Source: Streptomyces sp. NBC_01498
Lineage (GTDB): Bacteria; Actinomycetota; Actinomycetes; Streptomycetales; Streptomycetaceae
Direction: 5' to 3'
Assembly (NCBI RefSeq): GCF_036327775.1
Contig: NZ_CP109598.1
Coordinates: forward strand, 7,111,501-7,175,500
Length of the DNA: 64,000 bases
Positions 48,189 to 57,915 of the stretch are shown one piece after another. The notes beneath the pieces were generated by a model. The model ran no database searches, was not told the origin of the DNA, and was given only the letters and a program-made list of their open reading frames with translations. Numbering within the stretch: position 1 is the first letter of the stretch; every line of letters starts with the position of its first letter. The position numbers were made by a program, and so were the translations under genes.

Positions 48189-49553
48189 ATGGACATGGAT
48201 GGCATCGCACGACGCCGCGCGCTCGGCCCGGCACTGGCCGTGGCGCTGATGCTCGGTCCGGTCGCCTGCGGGGGCCCGTCGCAGCCGTCGGGCGTCGGCA
48301 AGGACGGCGTGGTCACCATCAGCGTCAACGACATGCCGCCCACGACACAGCCGGTGGACCGGAAGATCTTCGAGGAGGACGTCAAGGCGTTCGAGAAGGC
48401 CCACCCGAAGATCAGGATCGAGCCCCACGAGGGCCAGATGGATCCCAAGACCTTCGCGGCGAAACTGGCGGGCGGTCAGCTGGAGGACGTCTACTACGTC
48501 TACTTCACCGACCCGGCCGGGCTGATCCAGCGCCGCCAGGGCGCCGACATCACGCGGTACCTCAAGGACGTGCCGTACCTGGCGGACATCCGCCCCGAGT
48601 TCCAGGACGTCTTCAAGGGACAGGACGGCAAGATCTACGGTCTGCCGAACGGCCAGTACTCACTGGGCCTCGTCTACAACCGCGCGCTGTTCGAGCGGGC
48701 GGGACTCGACCCCGACACCCCGCCCACCACCTGGGACGAGGTGCGGACGGCCGCGAAGAAGATCAGCGCGCTCGGCGACGGCACGGTCGGTTACGCCGAC
48801 TACAGCAAGAACAACCAGGGCGGCTGGCACTTCACCTCCTGGGTCTACTCCATGGGCGGTGACATCGCGGTCAAGGACGGCGACCGGTGGAAGGCCGCGT
48901 TCGACGACCGGGCCGGCCGCGACGCGCTGCGGATGCTCCACGACATGCGCTGGACCGACGGCAGCATGGGCACCCGCCAGCTCCTGGAGATCGCCGACGT
49001 CCAGAAGATGATGGGCTCGGGCAAGCTCGGGATGTACATGGCCGGACCGGACAACGTCCCCACCATCGTCAAGCAGTTCGAGCGCGCGTACGAGGACTAC
49101 GGCGTCGCCGCCATGCCCGGGTCCGCGACCCTCGGCGGCGGCAACGGCTTCATGTTCAACCCCAAGGCGTCGCCCGAACAGCTCGAGGCCGGTGTCCGCT
49201 GGGTCCAGTGGAAGTATCTGAACCCGGACCGGACGGAGTTCAACGACAAGCGCATCGGTGACCAGGACGTCCCGATCGGCCTGCCCCTCGACCGGCTCTA
49301 CACCGACGAGGTCCAGACGAAGGTCGACACGGTCCACGCGAAGCACGCCAACGTCCCGCAGAAGAACTTCGCCCCCTTCATGGCGCGCAACGGGCAGCTG
49401 GAGCAGAAGGTCGAGCCGCCCAACGCCCAGCAGATATACACCGTCCTCGACGGCGTCATGCAGTCCGTGCTGACCAAGAAGGACGCCGACCTCGACCGGC
49501 TGCTCGGCGACGCGGCGAAGAAGGTCGACGCCCTGCTCGCCACGGTCGAGTGA
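48189..49553 (+). CDS. Sugar ABC transporter substrate-binding lipoprotein
   Basis: 454 residues of the MalE-type (family 1) solute-binding protein. A lipoprotein signal ends at Cys27 (MLGPVACGG). Mature features include FEKAHPKIRIEPHEGQMDPK, YGLPNGQYSLGLVYNRALFERAGLDP, PTTWDEVRTAAKKIS, GGWHFTSWVYSMGGDI and GKLGMYMAGPDNVPTIV. It should capture an oligosaccharide, here probably products of the GH87 enzyme encoded downstream. ATG 48189 follows AGGAAGG at a rather long distance; ATG 48195 is possible. First gene of the operon. Confidence 0.92.
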   Translation: MDMDGIARRRALGPALAVALMLGPVACGGPSQPSGVGKDGVVTISVNDMPPTTQPVDRKIFEEDVKAFEKAHPKIRIEPHEGQMDPKTFAAKLAGGQLEDVYYVYFTDPAGLIQRRQGADITRYLKDVPYLADIRPEFQDVFKGQDGKIYGLPNGQYSLGLVYNRALFERAGLDPDTPPTTWDEVRTAAKKISALGDGTVGYADYSKNNQGGWHFTSWVYSMGGDIAVKDGDRWKAAFDDRAGRDALRMLHDMRWTDGSMGTRQLLEIADVQKMMGSGKLGMYMAGPDNVPTIVKQFERAYEDYGVAAMPGSATLGGGNGFMFNPKASPEQLEAGVRWVQWKYLNPDRTEFNDKRIGDQDVPIGLPLDRLYTDEVQTKVDTVHAKHANVPQKNFAPFMARNGQLEQKVEPPNAQQIYTVLDGVMQSVLTKKDADLDRLLGDAAKKVDALLATVE

Positions 49554-49554
49554 C

Positions 49555-50517
49555 ATGGCACTCCGGACCTCCACCCCGACCCCCGCGCCCGAGGCCCCGC
49601 ACCGGGCCCCGCCCCCCGTACCCGCCCCCGGACCGGCCCGCCCGGACCGTCCGCGCCGGCGCGTACGGGAGAACCTCACCGCGTACCTCTTCCTGACCGC
49701 CGGTGTGCTCTGCTTCGCGGTGTTCTCCTGGTACCCCATCGTCCGCGGCGGGCTCCTCGCCTTCCAGCAGGTGAACTTCGCGGAACCCGCCACCTGGGTC
49801 GGCCTCGACAACTTCCGCCGCCTCTTCGACGACCCGCTCTTCGCGACGGCCTGGCGCAACACCGGCCGGTTCACCCTGCTCGCCCTCGTCCTCGGCTTCG
49901 CCGCCCCCTTCGCCACGGCGGTGATCCTCGGCGAACTCCGCCACGGACGTGGCTACTTGAGAATGACGGTCTATCTGCCGGTGATGCTGCCGCCCATCGT
50001 CACGATGCTGCTGTGGCGCTGGTTCTACGACCCCGGCCCCGGACTCTTCAACAACACCCTGGAGATATTCCAGCTGCCCGCCCAGCAGTGGCTGGAGTCC
50101 GAGAACCTCTCGATGATCTCCCTGGTCCTGGTGTCCACCTGGGCCAACATGGGCACCACCACGCTCATCTATCTGGCCGCGCTCGGCTCGATACCCGGTG
50201 ATCTGTACGAGGCCGCCGAGCTGGACGGCGCGTCGATCCGGCGGCGGCTGTGGCACGTGACCCTCCCGCAGATGCGGTTCATCCTGATGATCACGCTGCT
50301 CCTCCAGATCATCGGCACCATGCAGGTCTTCGTCGAGCCGTACATCCTCACCGGCGGCGGCCCCGACGACGCCACCGTCACCGTTCTCCTGCTGCTCTTC
50401 CGCTACGCGTTCGTCTACAACGACTTCGGCCTGGCCAGCGCCATGAGTCTGCTGCTCTTCGGGGTCCTGGGCAGCTTCGCCGCCTGCTACCTGCGGCTGA
50501 CCCGGAGCACCGACTGA
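49555..50517 (+). CDS. Sugar ABC transporter permease, MalF type
   Basis: 320 residues, six membrane helices after a Pro-rich cytoplasmic N-terminus. The ATPase-contact EAA loop is EAAELDGASIRRRLWHVTLPQMR. Family marks are YLFLTAGVLCFAVFSWYPIV and RYAFVYNDFGLASAMSLLLF. It begins one base after the binding-protein stop codon, so the two are translationally coupled. No ATPase gene is in the locus; in Streptomyces MsiK commonly energises such importers. Confidence 0.94.
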   Translation: MALRTSTPTPAPEAPHRAPPPVPAPGPARPDRPRRRVRENLTAYLFLTAGVLCFAVFSWYPIVRGGLLAFQQVNFAEPATWVGLDNFRRLFDDPLFATAWRNTGRFTLLALVLGFAAPFATAVILGELRHGRGYLRMTVYLPVMLPPIVTMLLWRWFYDPGPGLFNNTLEIFQLPAQQWLESENLSMISLVLVSTWANMGTTTLIYLAALGSIPGDLYEAAELDGASIRRRLWHVTLPQMRFILMITLLLQIIGTMQVFVEPYILTGGGPDDATVTVLLLLFRYAFVYNDFGLASAMSLLLFGVLGSFAACYLRLTRSTD

Positions 50518-50596
50518 CGGCGCCCGGCGGCATCGCCCGAACGACCCGCACGAGCGGGACCAGAGCGAGCACCCGAGAGGACCGCGAGGCACCGAC

Positions 50597-51484
50597 ATGG
50601 CCGCCGACACCCCCGTACGCACCCTGATCGCCCCCACCGAGATGACCCGGGGCACCAGCCGGCTCCTCTACCGGTTCGTGCTGACCATGACGCTGATCGG
50701 CTTCACGCTCGCCTTCGTCTTCCCGCTCTACTGGATGGCGACCGGCGCCCTCAAGTCGTCGGCCGAGCTGGTCGACCCCGACATCACCCTGCTGCCGCGA
50801 ACCTGGCACCCGGAGTCGTACACCGGCGCCTGGACCAACGTCGGGCTCGGCAGGCACTTCCTCAACACGCTCGTGCTGGCCGCCGGCGCCTGGCTGTGCC
50901 AGCTCCTGGTCGCCGTCAGCACCGCGTACGCGCTGTCCAAACTGCGGCCCCTGCTCGGCAACGTGATCCTCGGCATGATGCTGGCCACCCTCATGCTGCC
51001 GGTCTCCGCCCTGCTCGTGCCGACCTACCTCACCGTCGTGGACCTCCCCCTCCTCCACATCAACCTGATCAACACCCCCTGGGCGATCTGGCTGCCCGCC
51101 GCCGCCAACGCCTTCAACATCTTCATCCTCAAACGGTTCTTCGACCAGATCCCGGCCGAACTGATCGACTCCGCCCGCATCGACGGCGCCGGACCGCTGC
51201 GCGTCCTCGTCTCCGTGGTGCTGCCGCTGTCCCGGCCCGTACTGGCCGTGGTGTCCATCTTCGCGATCGTCGGCGTCTGGAAGGACTTCCTCTGGCCGAT
51301 GCTCGTCCTGCCCGATCCCGCCCGGCAGCCCATCACGGTCGCACTCAACCGGCTGTCCGAGTTCATGCCGGCCAACCAGCTGCTCGCGGGCATGGTCATG
51401 GCCAGCGTCCCGCTGCTCGTCCTCTTCCTGATCTTCCAGCGCCACATCATCGCCGGACTCACCGCGGGCAGCCTCAAGGGCTGA
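50597..51484 (+). CDS. Sugar ABC transporter permease, MalG type
   Basis: 295 residues with six membrane helices. The EAA loop is LIDSARIDGAGPLRVLVSVVLPLSRP, and the end IIAGLTAGSLKG is standard for MalG-type permeases. Partner of the MalF-type protein encoded 79 bases upstream. GAGAGGACCGCGAGG precedes the ATG. Confidence 0.94.
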   Translation: MAADTPVRTLIAPTEMTRGTSRLLYRFVLTMTLIGFTLAFVFPLYWMATGALKSSAELVDPDITLLPRTWHPESYTGAWTNVGLGRHFLNTLVLAAGAWLCQLLVAVSTAYALSKLRPLLGNVILGMMLATLMLPVSALLVPTYLTVVDLPLLHINLINTPWAIWLPAAANAFNIFILKRFFDQIPAELIDSARIDGAGPLRVLVSVVLPLSRPVLAVVSIFAIVGVWKDFLWPMLVLPDPARQPITVALNRLSEFMPANQLLAGMVMASVPLLVLFLIFQRHIIAGLTAGSLKG

Positions 51485-51596
51485 GCCCTGTCCGGCCGGC
51501 ACCCCCCACCCGCTCCGTGACGACAGCCGTCGTCACGGCAGTCCCCCACGGCACCCCACCGCCCCATCGGTGCTCATCCCGGAAGGACAGACCGCA

Positions 51597-54167
51597 GTGA
51601 CACCCGTACACCCAGCGCGTTCGAGAGCCGCCCGATCCGCCGTCACCGCACTCCTCCTCGCCCTGCTCGTCCCCCTGACCCAGGCACCCGGAGCGGCGGC
51701 GGCACCCGCCGCGCCCGCCGCCGCGCCCCGGTCCGCCGCACCCGCCGCCGCCCTCGGCACCTCCACCGTCGAGGCCGAGTCGGGCACCCTGTCCGGCGGG
51801 GCCGTACGCTCCACCGAGCACCCCGGATACACCGGCTCCGGCTTCGTCGGCGGCTACACCGACGGCAACAAGGGCCGCGCCTCCACCTCCTTCACCGTCT
51901 CCTCGGCCGTCGCCGGCGACGGGTCGCTGACGATCCGTTACGCGAACGGCACCACCGCCCCCATGACGCTGAGCCTGTACGTCAACGGCGCCAAGGTCCG
52001 CCAGATCAGCCTCCCCGCCACCGCGAACTGGTCCACCTGGACCACCCGCGACGAACCGGTCTCCTACCGGCAGGGCGCCAACACCGTCGCCCTCACCTTC
52101 ACCACCACCGACAGCGGCAACGTCAACCTCGACAACTTCCGGGCCACCACCCCGGACGCCCCCACCGAACCTCCCGCCGACGCCCCCGCCCAGGACGCCG
52201 AGAACGCGTACACCTCCGGTGGCCCCGCCACGGCCAACTCCGCCTCCGGCTACGGCGGAAGCGGCTACCTCACCGGCTTCACCCGGGCCGGGGCGCGCGC
52301 GGTCTTCCCGGTCGACGCGCCCGCCGCCCGCACCTACCCGCTCGCCGTCCGCTACCGCACCCCCGGCACGGCGGCGGCGAGCACGAGCCTGACCGCCAAC
52401 GGCACGAAGATCCGCCGGGTCACCCTGCCCGCCACCGGTGGCCAGTGGCGCACGGCCACCACCGACGTACCGCTGCGGGCCTCCCTCAACACCCTCACCC
52501 TGCGCACCGAGACCGGCGACGCCGGCGACTTCCAGCTCGACGGCGTCACCGTGACCGGAGCCGCCGCGGGGGCCCGCCGGGGCGCCACCGTCCCGTACAC
52601 CCAGTACGAGGCGGAGAGCGGCAGCACCAACGCCTCCACCATCGGCCCCGACCGCACCTTCCTCAGCGTCCCCTCCGAGGCGTCCGGCCGGAAGGCCGTC
52701 GTCCTCGACAGCACCGGCGAGTACGTGCAGTTCACCCTCACCCAGCCCGCGAACGCGCTGACCCTGCGCTACTCGATCCCGGACAACGCGGCGGGCACCG
52801 GAACGTCCGCGACCCTCAGCGTCTACGCGAACGGGACCCAGGTCAAAGACCTCGACCTGTCGTCCAAGTACGCCTGGGTGTACGGCGGCTACCCGTACAA
52901 CAACGACCCCTCGCAGGGCTCCGCGCACCACTTCTTCGACGAGACCCGCACCACCCTCGGCAGCTTCCCCGCCGGCACCGTCCTGAAGTTCCAGAAGGAC
53001 TCCGGCGACACCGCCGCCCGGTACACCCTGGACCTGCTGGAGACCGAGACCGCGCCGGGCGCCGCCGCCATGCCGTCCACCGGCTTCGTCTCCGCGACCA
53101 CCCTCGGCGTCACCCCGAACGACGGCGGCGACGACACCGCCGCCCTCAACTCGGCCGTCGGCACGGCCAAGTCGCAGGGCACCGGCCTGTGGCTGCCCGC
53201 CGGCACCTACAACATCTCCGGCCATGTGAACCTCACCGGCATCGCCCTGCGCGGCGCGGGGGAGTGGCACACCGTCCTGCGCGGCAAGGACGGCAAGGGC
53301 GGCCTCTTCGGCCGCGGCGGCACCAACACCGTCCAGGACCTGACGATCTCCGGTGACGTCTCCTACCGGGACGACGCCAACTTCCACGCCGCCATCGAGG
53401 GCGACTTCGGCACCGGATCGACCATCCAGAACATCTGGATCCAGCACACCAAGGTCGGTCTGTGGATCGACGCCCCCACCGACGGCCTGTACGTGAGCGG
53501 CCTGCGCATCCGCGACACCTTCGCCGACGGCATCAACCTGCACAAGGGCACCGCCAACACCGAGGTGTGGAACACCAGCGTACGCAACACCGGCGACGAC
53601 GGACTCGCGATGTTCTCCGAGGCCCAGGCCGTCCGCAACAGCGGCTACCGCTTCAACACCGTCCAAGTGCCCCTGCTCGCCAACGGCGTGGGAATCTACG
53701 GCGGCGACGCCAACCGCGTCGAGGACAACGTGTTCGCCGACACCGTCACCGGATCGGCCGGCATCGCCGTCAGCAGCCGCTTCGCCCCGGTGCCGTTCAG
53801 CGGCACCACCTCCGTCCAGCGCAACACCCTGCAACGGACCGGCGGTTACGAGCCCAACTGGCAGAGCGAGTTCGGCGCCCTGTGGATCTACGCCGACTCC
53901 TCCGACATCACGGCGCCCGTACTCGTCCAGGACATCGACATCATCGACAGCACCTACAGCGGCGTTCTCGTCTCCTGGCAGAAGACCGTCAGCAACCTCA
54001 CCCTGAGGAACGTCAGGATCCAGAACTCCGGCACGCACGGCATCGAGATCAACGCCGCCGGAGCCGGCACGTTCTCCGGCGTCACCGTCACCGGCGCACC
54101 GGCCGGCGGACTCGACCTCACCGGCGGCTTCACCATCACGCGAGGCACCGGCAACAGCGGCTGGTAG
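51597..54167 (+). CDS. Secreted GH87-type alpha-1,3-glucanase (mutanase/mycodextranase) with CBM35-like modules
   Basis: 856 residues from GTG 51597 (GGAAGGA nine bases upstream). After a signal peptide come two CBM35/CBM6-like modules (STVEAESGTLSGGAVRSTEH to residue 190; AQDAENAYTSGG to about 330) and a third beta-sandwich (TQYEAESGSTNAST). The catalytic right-handed beta-helix starts VSATTLGVTPNDGGDDTAAL. Asp644 in ADGINLHKG and Asp667-Asp668 in RNTGDDGLAMFS have the 23-residue spacing I recall for the catalytic aspartates of Paenibacillus GH87 alpha-1,3-glucanase. Substrate should be alpha-1,3-glucan of fungal walls or dental-type mutan. It lies between a sugar importer and a GH13 glucosidase. 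Confidence 0.87.
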   Translation: MTPVHPARSRAARSAVTALLLALLVPLTQAPGAAAAPAAPAAAPRSAAPAAALGTSTVEAESGTLSGGAVRSTEHPGYTGSGFVGGYTDGNKGRASTSFTVSSAVAGDGSLTIRYANGTTAPMTLSLYVNGAKVRQISLPATANWSTWTTRDEPVSYRQGANTVALTFTTTDSGNVNLDNFRATTPDAPTEPPADAPAQDAENAYTSGGPATANSASGYGGSGYLTGFTRAGARAVFPVDAPAARTYPLAVRYRTPGTAAASTSLTANGTKIRRVTLPATGGQWRTATTDVPLRASLNTLTLRTETGDAGDFQLDGVTVTGAAAGARRGATVPYTQYEAESGSTNASTIGPDRTFLSVPSEASGRKAVVLDSTGEYVQFTLTQPANALTLRYSIPDNAAGTGTSATLSVYANGTQVKDLDLSSKYAWVYGGYPYNNDPSQGSAHHFFDETRTTLGSFPAGTVLKFQKDSGDTAARYTLDLLETETAPGAAAMPSTGFVSATTLGVTPNDGGDDTAALNSAVGTAKSQGTGLWLPAGTYNISGHVNLTGIALRGAGEWHTVLRGKDGKGGLFGRGGTNTVQDLTISGDVSYRDDANFHAAIEGDFGTGSTIQNIWIQHTKVGLWIDAPTDGLYVSGLRIRDTFADGINLHKGTANTEVWNTSVRNTGDDGLAMFSEAQAVRNSGYRFNTVQVPLLANGVGIYGGDANRVEDNVFADTVTGSAGIAVSSRFAPVPFSGTTSVQRNTLQRTGGYEPNWQSEFGALWIYADSSDITAPVLVQDIDIIDSTYSGVLVSWQKTVSNLTLRNVRIQNSGTHGIEINAAGAGTFSGVTVTGAPAGGLDLTGGFTITRGTGNSGW

Positions 54168-54272
54168 CGACCCCGTACGGCCCGTCAGCACATCGCCCGG
54201 CGCAGCGACGCCTCCACGGTCCGGTCCCGCCCCACCCGGCGGGGCCGGACCCCATCCCCCCGAGGAGCCCCC

Positions 54273-55964
54273 GTGACCGACACCGCCACCCCCTCCACCA
54301 CCGCCTGGTGGCGGCACGCCGCGATCTACCAGATCTACGTACGGAGCTTCGCCGACGGCGACGGCGACGGCACGGGCGACCTCGCCGGAGTACGCGACCG
54401 GCTGCCGTACCTGCGCCGGCTCGGCGTCGACGCGCTCTGGTTCACCCCCTGGTACACCTCACCGATGGCCGACGGCGGCTACGACGTCGCCGACTACCGG
54501 GACATCGACCCCCGCTTCGGCACACTCGCCGACGCCGAGTCACTGATCGCCGAAGCACACACCCACGGCCTGCGCGTCCTCATCGACCTCGTGCCCAACC
54601 ACTGCTCCGACCAGCACCCGTGGTTCCGCCGGGCGCTGTCCGACGGGCCCGGCTCGCCGGCGCGCGACCGCTTCTGGTTCGTCCCCGGCCGGGGCCCGGA
54701 CGGCGAACTGCCCCCCAACGACTGGCAGTCGTACTTCGGCGGCCCCGCCTGGACCCGGATCACCGAGGCGGACGGCACCCCCGGCCCCTGGTACCTGCAC
54801 ATGTTCGCCCCCGAACAGCCCGACCTCAACTGGGAACACCCCGACGTACGCGCCGAGTTCGAGTCCATCCTGCGCTTCTGGCTGGACCGGGGCGTGGACG
54901 GTTTCCGGATCGACGTCGCCCACGGCCTCATGAAGAAGCCCGGCCTGCCCGACGCCGGCCCGCACCCCGACCCCACCGATCTGCCCTACCAGGACTGCGA
55001 CGACGTCCACGAGATCTACCGCGACTGGCGCAAGATCCTCGACAGCTACGACGGGGACCGCACCTTCGTCGGCGAGGTGTGGCTGCCCACCCCCGACCAG
55101 TTCGCCCGCTATCTGCGACCCGACGAACTCCACTCCGCCTTCAACTTCGAATTCCTCTGCTGCGCCTGGGAGGCGGGCGCGCTGCGCGACGTCATCGCGG
55201 GCACCCTCGCCGCGCACCGGCCCGTCGGCGCGCCCCCGACCTGGGTGCTCTCCAACCACGACACCATCCGCCACGTCACCCGCTACGGACGTGCGGACAC
55301 CTCCTTCGACATGGGCGACAAGCGTCTGTCCGACCCGAGCGACCCCGTCCTCGGCCGCCGCCGGGCGCGCGCCGCCGCGCTCATGTCGATGGCCCTGCCG
55401 GGGGGTGTGTACGTCTACCAGGGCGACGAACTGGGGCTGCCGGAGGTGCGGAACATCCCCGACGCCCTGATCCAGGACCCGACGTTCCGCCGCTCGCGGG
55501 GCGCCGACCGGGGCCGGGACGGCTGCCGCGTACCCCTGCCGTGGACCGCGGGCGGCCCCTCGCTGGGCTTCTCGCCGGACGGTGCCCCCGGTGACCCCTG
55601 GCTGCCGCAGCCCGCCGCCTGGGTCGCGCTGTCGGTCGAGGCGCAGACCGGGGACCCGGACTCGTTCCTGACGCTCTACCGCGAGGCGCTGGCGCTGCGC
55701 CGGGAACGGCTGGCCGGACTGCCCGAGACGCTGAGCCCGGTGCCCGGCGCGGGCCCGGACACGGTCTGCTTCGACCGGCCGGGAGGCTTCCGCTGCCTGG
55801 CCAACCTGGGCGCCGATCCCGTCGCGGTGCCGGCCGGGGCCCGGGTCCTGCTCAGCAGCGGGCCCCTGCCGGGGGACACGGGCGGCCGGTGGCTGCCGGC
55901 CGACACCTGCGTCTGGCTGGACCTGGGCGAGGCCGGGCCCGGTGCCGGGACGCCGGCGGCGTGA
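54273..55964 (+). CDS. GH13 alpha-glucosidase (oligo-alpha-glucoside hydrolase)
   Basis: 563 residues, no signal peptide, so it acts inside the cell. The four GH13 regions are DLVPNHCSDQHPWF, GFRIDVAHGL (nucleophile Asp near 214), FVGEVWLP (acid Glu near 268) and LSNHDTIRHVTRYG (Asp near 331). ARDRFWFVPGRGPDG and APEQPDLNWEHPDV place it in the alpha-glucosidase/oligo-1,6-glucosidase subfamilies. It would cleave imported nigero- or other alpha-oligosaccharides to glucose. It follows the glucanase by 105 bases on the same strand. Start GTG 54273 after GAGGAG. Confidence 0.93.
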   Translation: MTDTATPSTTAWWRHAAIYQIYVRSFADGDGDGTGDLAGVRDRLPYLRRLGVDALWFTPWYTSPMADGGYDVADYRDIDPRFGTLADAESLIAEAHTHGLRVLIDLVPNHCSDQHPWFRRALSDGPGSPARDRFWFVPGRGPDGELPPNDWQSYFGGPAWTRITEADGTPGPWYLHMFAPEQPDLNWEHPDVRAEFESILRFWLDRGVDGFRIDVAHGLMKKPGLPDAGPHPDPTDLPYQDCDDVHEIYRDWRKILDSYDGDRTFVGEVWLPTPDQFARYLRPDELHSAFNFEFLCCAWEAGALRDVIAGTLAAHRPVGAPPTWVLSNHDTIRHVTRYGRADTSFDMGDKRLSDPSDPVLGRRRARAAALMSMALPGGVYVYQGDELGLPEVRNIPDALIQDPTFRRSRGADRGRDGCRVPLPWTAGGPSLGFSPDGAPGDPWLPQPAAWVALSVEAQTGDPDSFLTLYREALALRRERLAGLPETLSPVPGAGPDTVCFDRPGGFRCLANLGADPVAVPAGARVLLSSGPLPGDTGGRWLPADTCVWLDLGEAGPGAGTPAA

Positions 55965-56153
55965 GGACGTGACGGCCCGCCGTCCCGGCCGGTGAACCGG
56001 GAGACCCGGTGGTCAGGGGTCCACCAGCTGGGACAGCGAGCCAACTATCGACGGATACGGGGTATTTGTACGTCGGAGTTCGATCTTATTGGGTCATGAG
56101 GGTTGTCATCCAGCCATGTGGGCTCTACACATAACCTCCATACGTGGTGAGAG

Positions 56154-57098
56154 ATGGGGGCGCTGTACATGCACGGCACGATCGACGGTTTCAGCTATGG
56201 GGTCATCACGCCGGTCGCGGCGTTCGTGATGGCCTGCCTCGGGAGCGCGCTCGGACTGCGCTGCGTCACCCGGTCGCTGCGCGCGGAGCAGTCCTTCAGA
56301 CCGGGCTGGCTGTCCCTCGGGGCGGCCTCCATCGGCTGCGGGATCTGGACGATGCACTTCATCGCCATGATGGGCTTCCAGGTGCGCGAGGCACCCCTCA
56401 GGTACGACATCCCGCTCACGGTCGCCAGCCTGGTCGTGGCGGTTCTGGTGGTCAGCGTCGGGGTGTTCGTCGTGGGCTACCTCGGCGTCCGCCCGGCCGT
56501 CCTGATCACCGCCGGGATCATCACCGGACTGGGCGTCGCCGCGATGCACTACCTCGGCATGGCGGGCATGAGCCTGGCGGGCAGCATCCAGTACGACACG
56601 ACGATCGTGACGGTCTCCGTGGTGATCGCCGTCGTCGCGGCCACCGCCGCGCTGTGGGCGGCCGTGTCCGTCCGGGGCTTCTTCCCCAGCCTCCTCGCGA
56701 GCGTCATCATGGGTGTCGCCGTGACCGGAATGCACTACACAGGTATGGCAGCGGTCAGCGTGCACCTCGCCGGCAACGTGACCGGCCCGGGAGGCGTCGG
56801 CGCCTCGCTGCCCTCGATCATGTTCCCGATGCTGCTGGGACCGCTGGTCTTCCTGCTGGTCGCCGGAGTCATCGTGATGTTCGACCCGCTCCTGGTCCTC
56901 GGCGACGGCGAGTGGAACGACACCCCCGCCCGGAAGCGCGAGACCCCGGAGCCGGCCCGGATGCCGGGCGCCGGCGTGGTGCCGGGCTTCGCGCACACCG
57001 CGCCCGCCCCGCCGGTCTGGCGGGGCGCGGGCACCGCGACCCGCGACGCCGACGCCCCGGTGCCCGGCCAGGAGCCCCCGCGCCCGTACGGCTGGTGA
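56154..57098 (+). CDS. MHYT-domain membrane sensor protein
   Basis: 314 residues: about seven membrane helices containing three MHYT repeats, visible as WTMHFIAMMGF, AAMHYLGMAGM and TGMHYTGMAAV. MHYT domains are proposed to bind copper through Met/His and sense O2, CO or NO. No output domain (EAL, GGDEF, kinase) is attached; only a short disordered Pro-rich tail follows, so it may signal through a partner or act in metal handling. ATG 56154 follows GTGAGAG. Confidence 0.92.
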   Translation: MGALYMHGTIDGFSYGVITPVAAFVMACLGSALGLRCVTRSLRAEQSFRPGWLSLGAASIGCGIWTMHFIAMMGFQVREAPLRYDIPLTVASLVVAVLVVSVGVFVVGYLGVRPAVLITAGIITGLGVAAMHYLGMAGMSLAGSIQYDTTIVTVSVVIAVVAATAALWAAVSVRGFFPSLLASVIMGVAVTGMHYTGMAAVSVHLAGNVTGPGGVGASLPSIMFPMLLGPLVFLLVAGVIVMFDPLLVLGDGEWNDTPARKRETPEPARMPGAGVVPGFAHTAPAPPVWRGAGTATRDADAPVPGQEPPRPYGW

Positions 57099-57141
57099 CC
57101 CGGCCGCCCGTCAGGCGCCACCCGCGCGCCCGTCCTCCTCG

Positions 57142-57915
57142 TCAGACCTCCCCGTCGCCCGGGGAACGCCCGGCGAGGGGGACGGCCGCCTCCTCCAGCG
57201 CCCAGACCCGCTCGGCCCGCAGCGGTCCGTTCCGGGCCAGCAGCATGCCGTGGTCGGCGGCCAGCGGGGCGAGCTGGGAGCCGTAGCAGAGGACCGCCTC
57301 ACGCTTCGGCGCCCACGCGTCGTCCGACAGCGTGAGGTCGTGCACGGGGCGCAGCGTATGACGGCTCGTCATGTCCTGGTAGGCGAGCCCGCACAGATGA
57401 CTGCCGGCGAGCGCGGCGTCGACGCCGGGGGTTCCCCACGCGTCGAGGTGGCCGGTGTAGGGGAGGTCCGCGTAGACGAGCGGGAGCGCGCGGCCGAGCT
57501 TCGCGATCACCTCCAGCGCCCGGTCCCGGACCTTCTCGTGGTCCGGCTGATTGGTGCCGAGAGGGATCAACAGCACGGTTTCCCGGGGAAGTTCGGCCAG
57601 GAAGCCGTCGATCGCCGTGAGATCGGACCCGTCGCCGTAGGGGCCGTCGGGGTGGTCGAGGACGACGCTGTCGACCCCGAGGAGTGCGCAGGCGCGCGCG
57701 TCCTCGGCCCGGCGCGCCCGGTACGCCTCGCGCGCCGTGGAGAAACCGCACACGCCGTCCCACCACGAGACGGGATGGTGGGACGCGGGCTCACCGCCGT
57801 ACACCGTCACGACCGTGACCGGGCCGGGGAGCCGGGGAACGAGCCCGCCGAGCGAGAGGGCGGCGTCGTCGAAGTGCGGGGACAGCACGACGGTGGCGGG
57901 GGGCGGCGGTGTCAT
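57142..57915 (-). CDS. PIG-L family deacetylase
   Basis: 257 residues. The zinc-binding motif HxDD is in VVLSPHFDDAALSLGG near residue 13, with the third ligand His in TNQPDHEKVRDRALEV near 140; KREAVLCYGSQL near the end is also typical. PIG-L enzymes deacetylate N-acetylglucosamine in small molecules (GlcNAc-inositol, chitobiose-type and antibiotic intermediates). It is the last gene of a three-gene operon with ATGA overlaps and so probably acts with the methyltransferase and DUF1796 protein. The operon promoter has a DasR box, which fits a GlcNAc-related substrate. Confidence 0.92.
   Translation of the reverse strand: MTPPPPATVVLSPHFDDAALSLGGLVPRLPGPVTVVTVYGGEPASHHPVSWWDGVCGFSTAREAYRARRAEDARACALLGVDSVVLDHPDGPYGDGSDLTAIDGFLAELPRETVLLIPLGTNQPDHEKVRDRALEVIAKLGRALPLVYADLPYTGHLDAWGTPGVDAALAGSHLCGLAYQDMTSRHTLRPVHDLTLSDDAWAPKREAVLCYGSQLAPLAADHGMLLARNGPLRAERVWALEEAAVPLAGRSPGDGEV

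Noticed and set aside
51474..54317. 947-codon minus-strand frame opposite the GH87 gene
   Set aside because: Gly/Val-rich repetitive shadow of the glucanase; no domain, no start signal.
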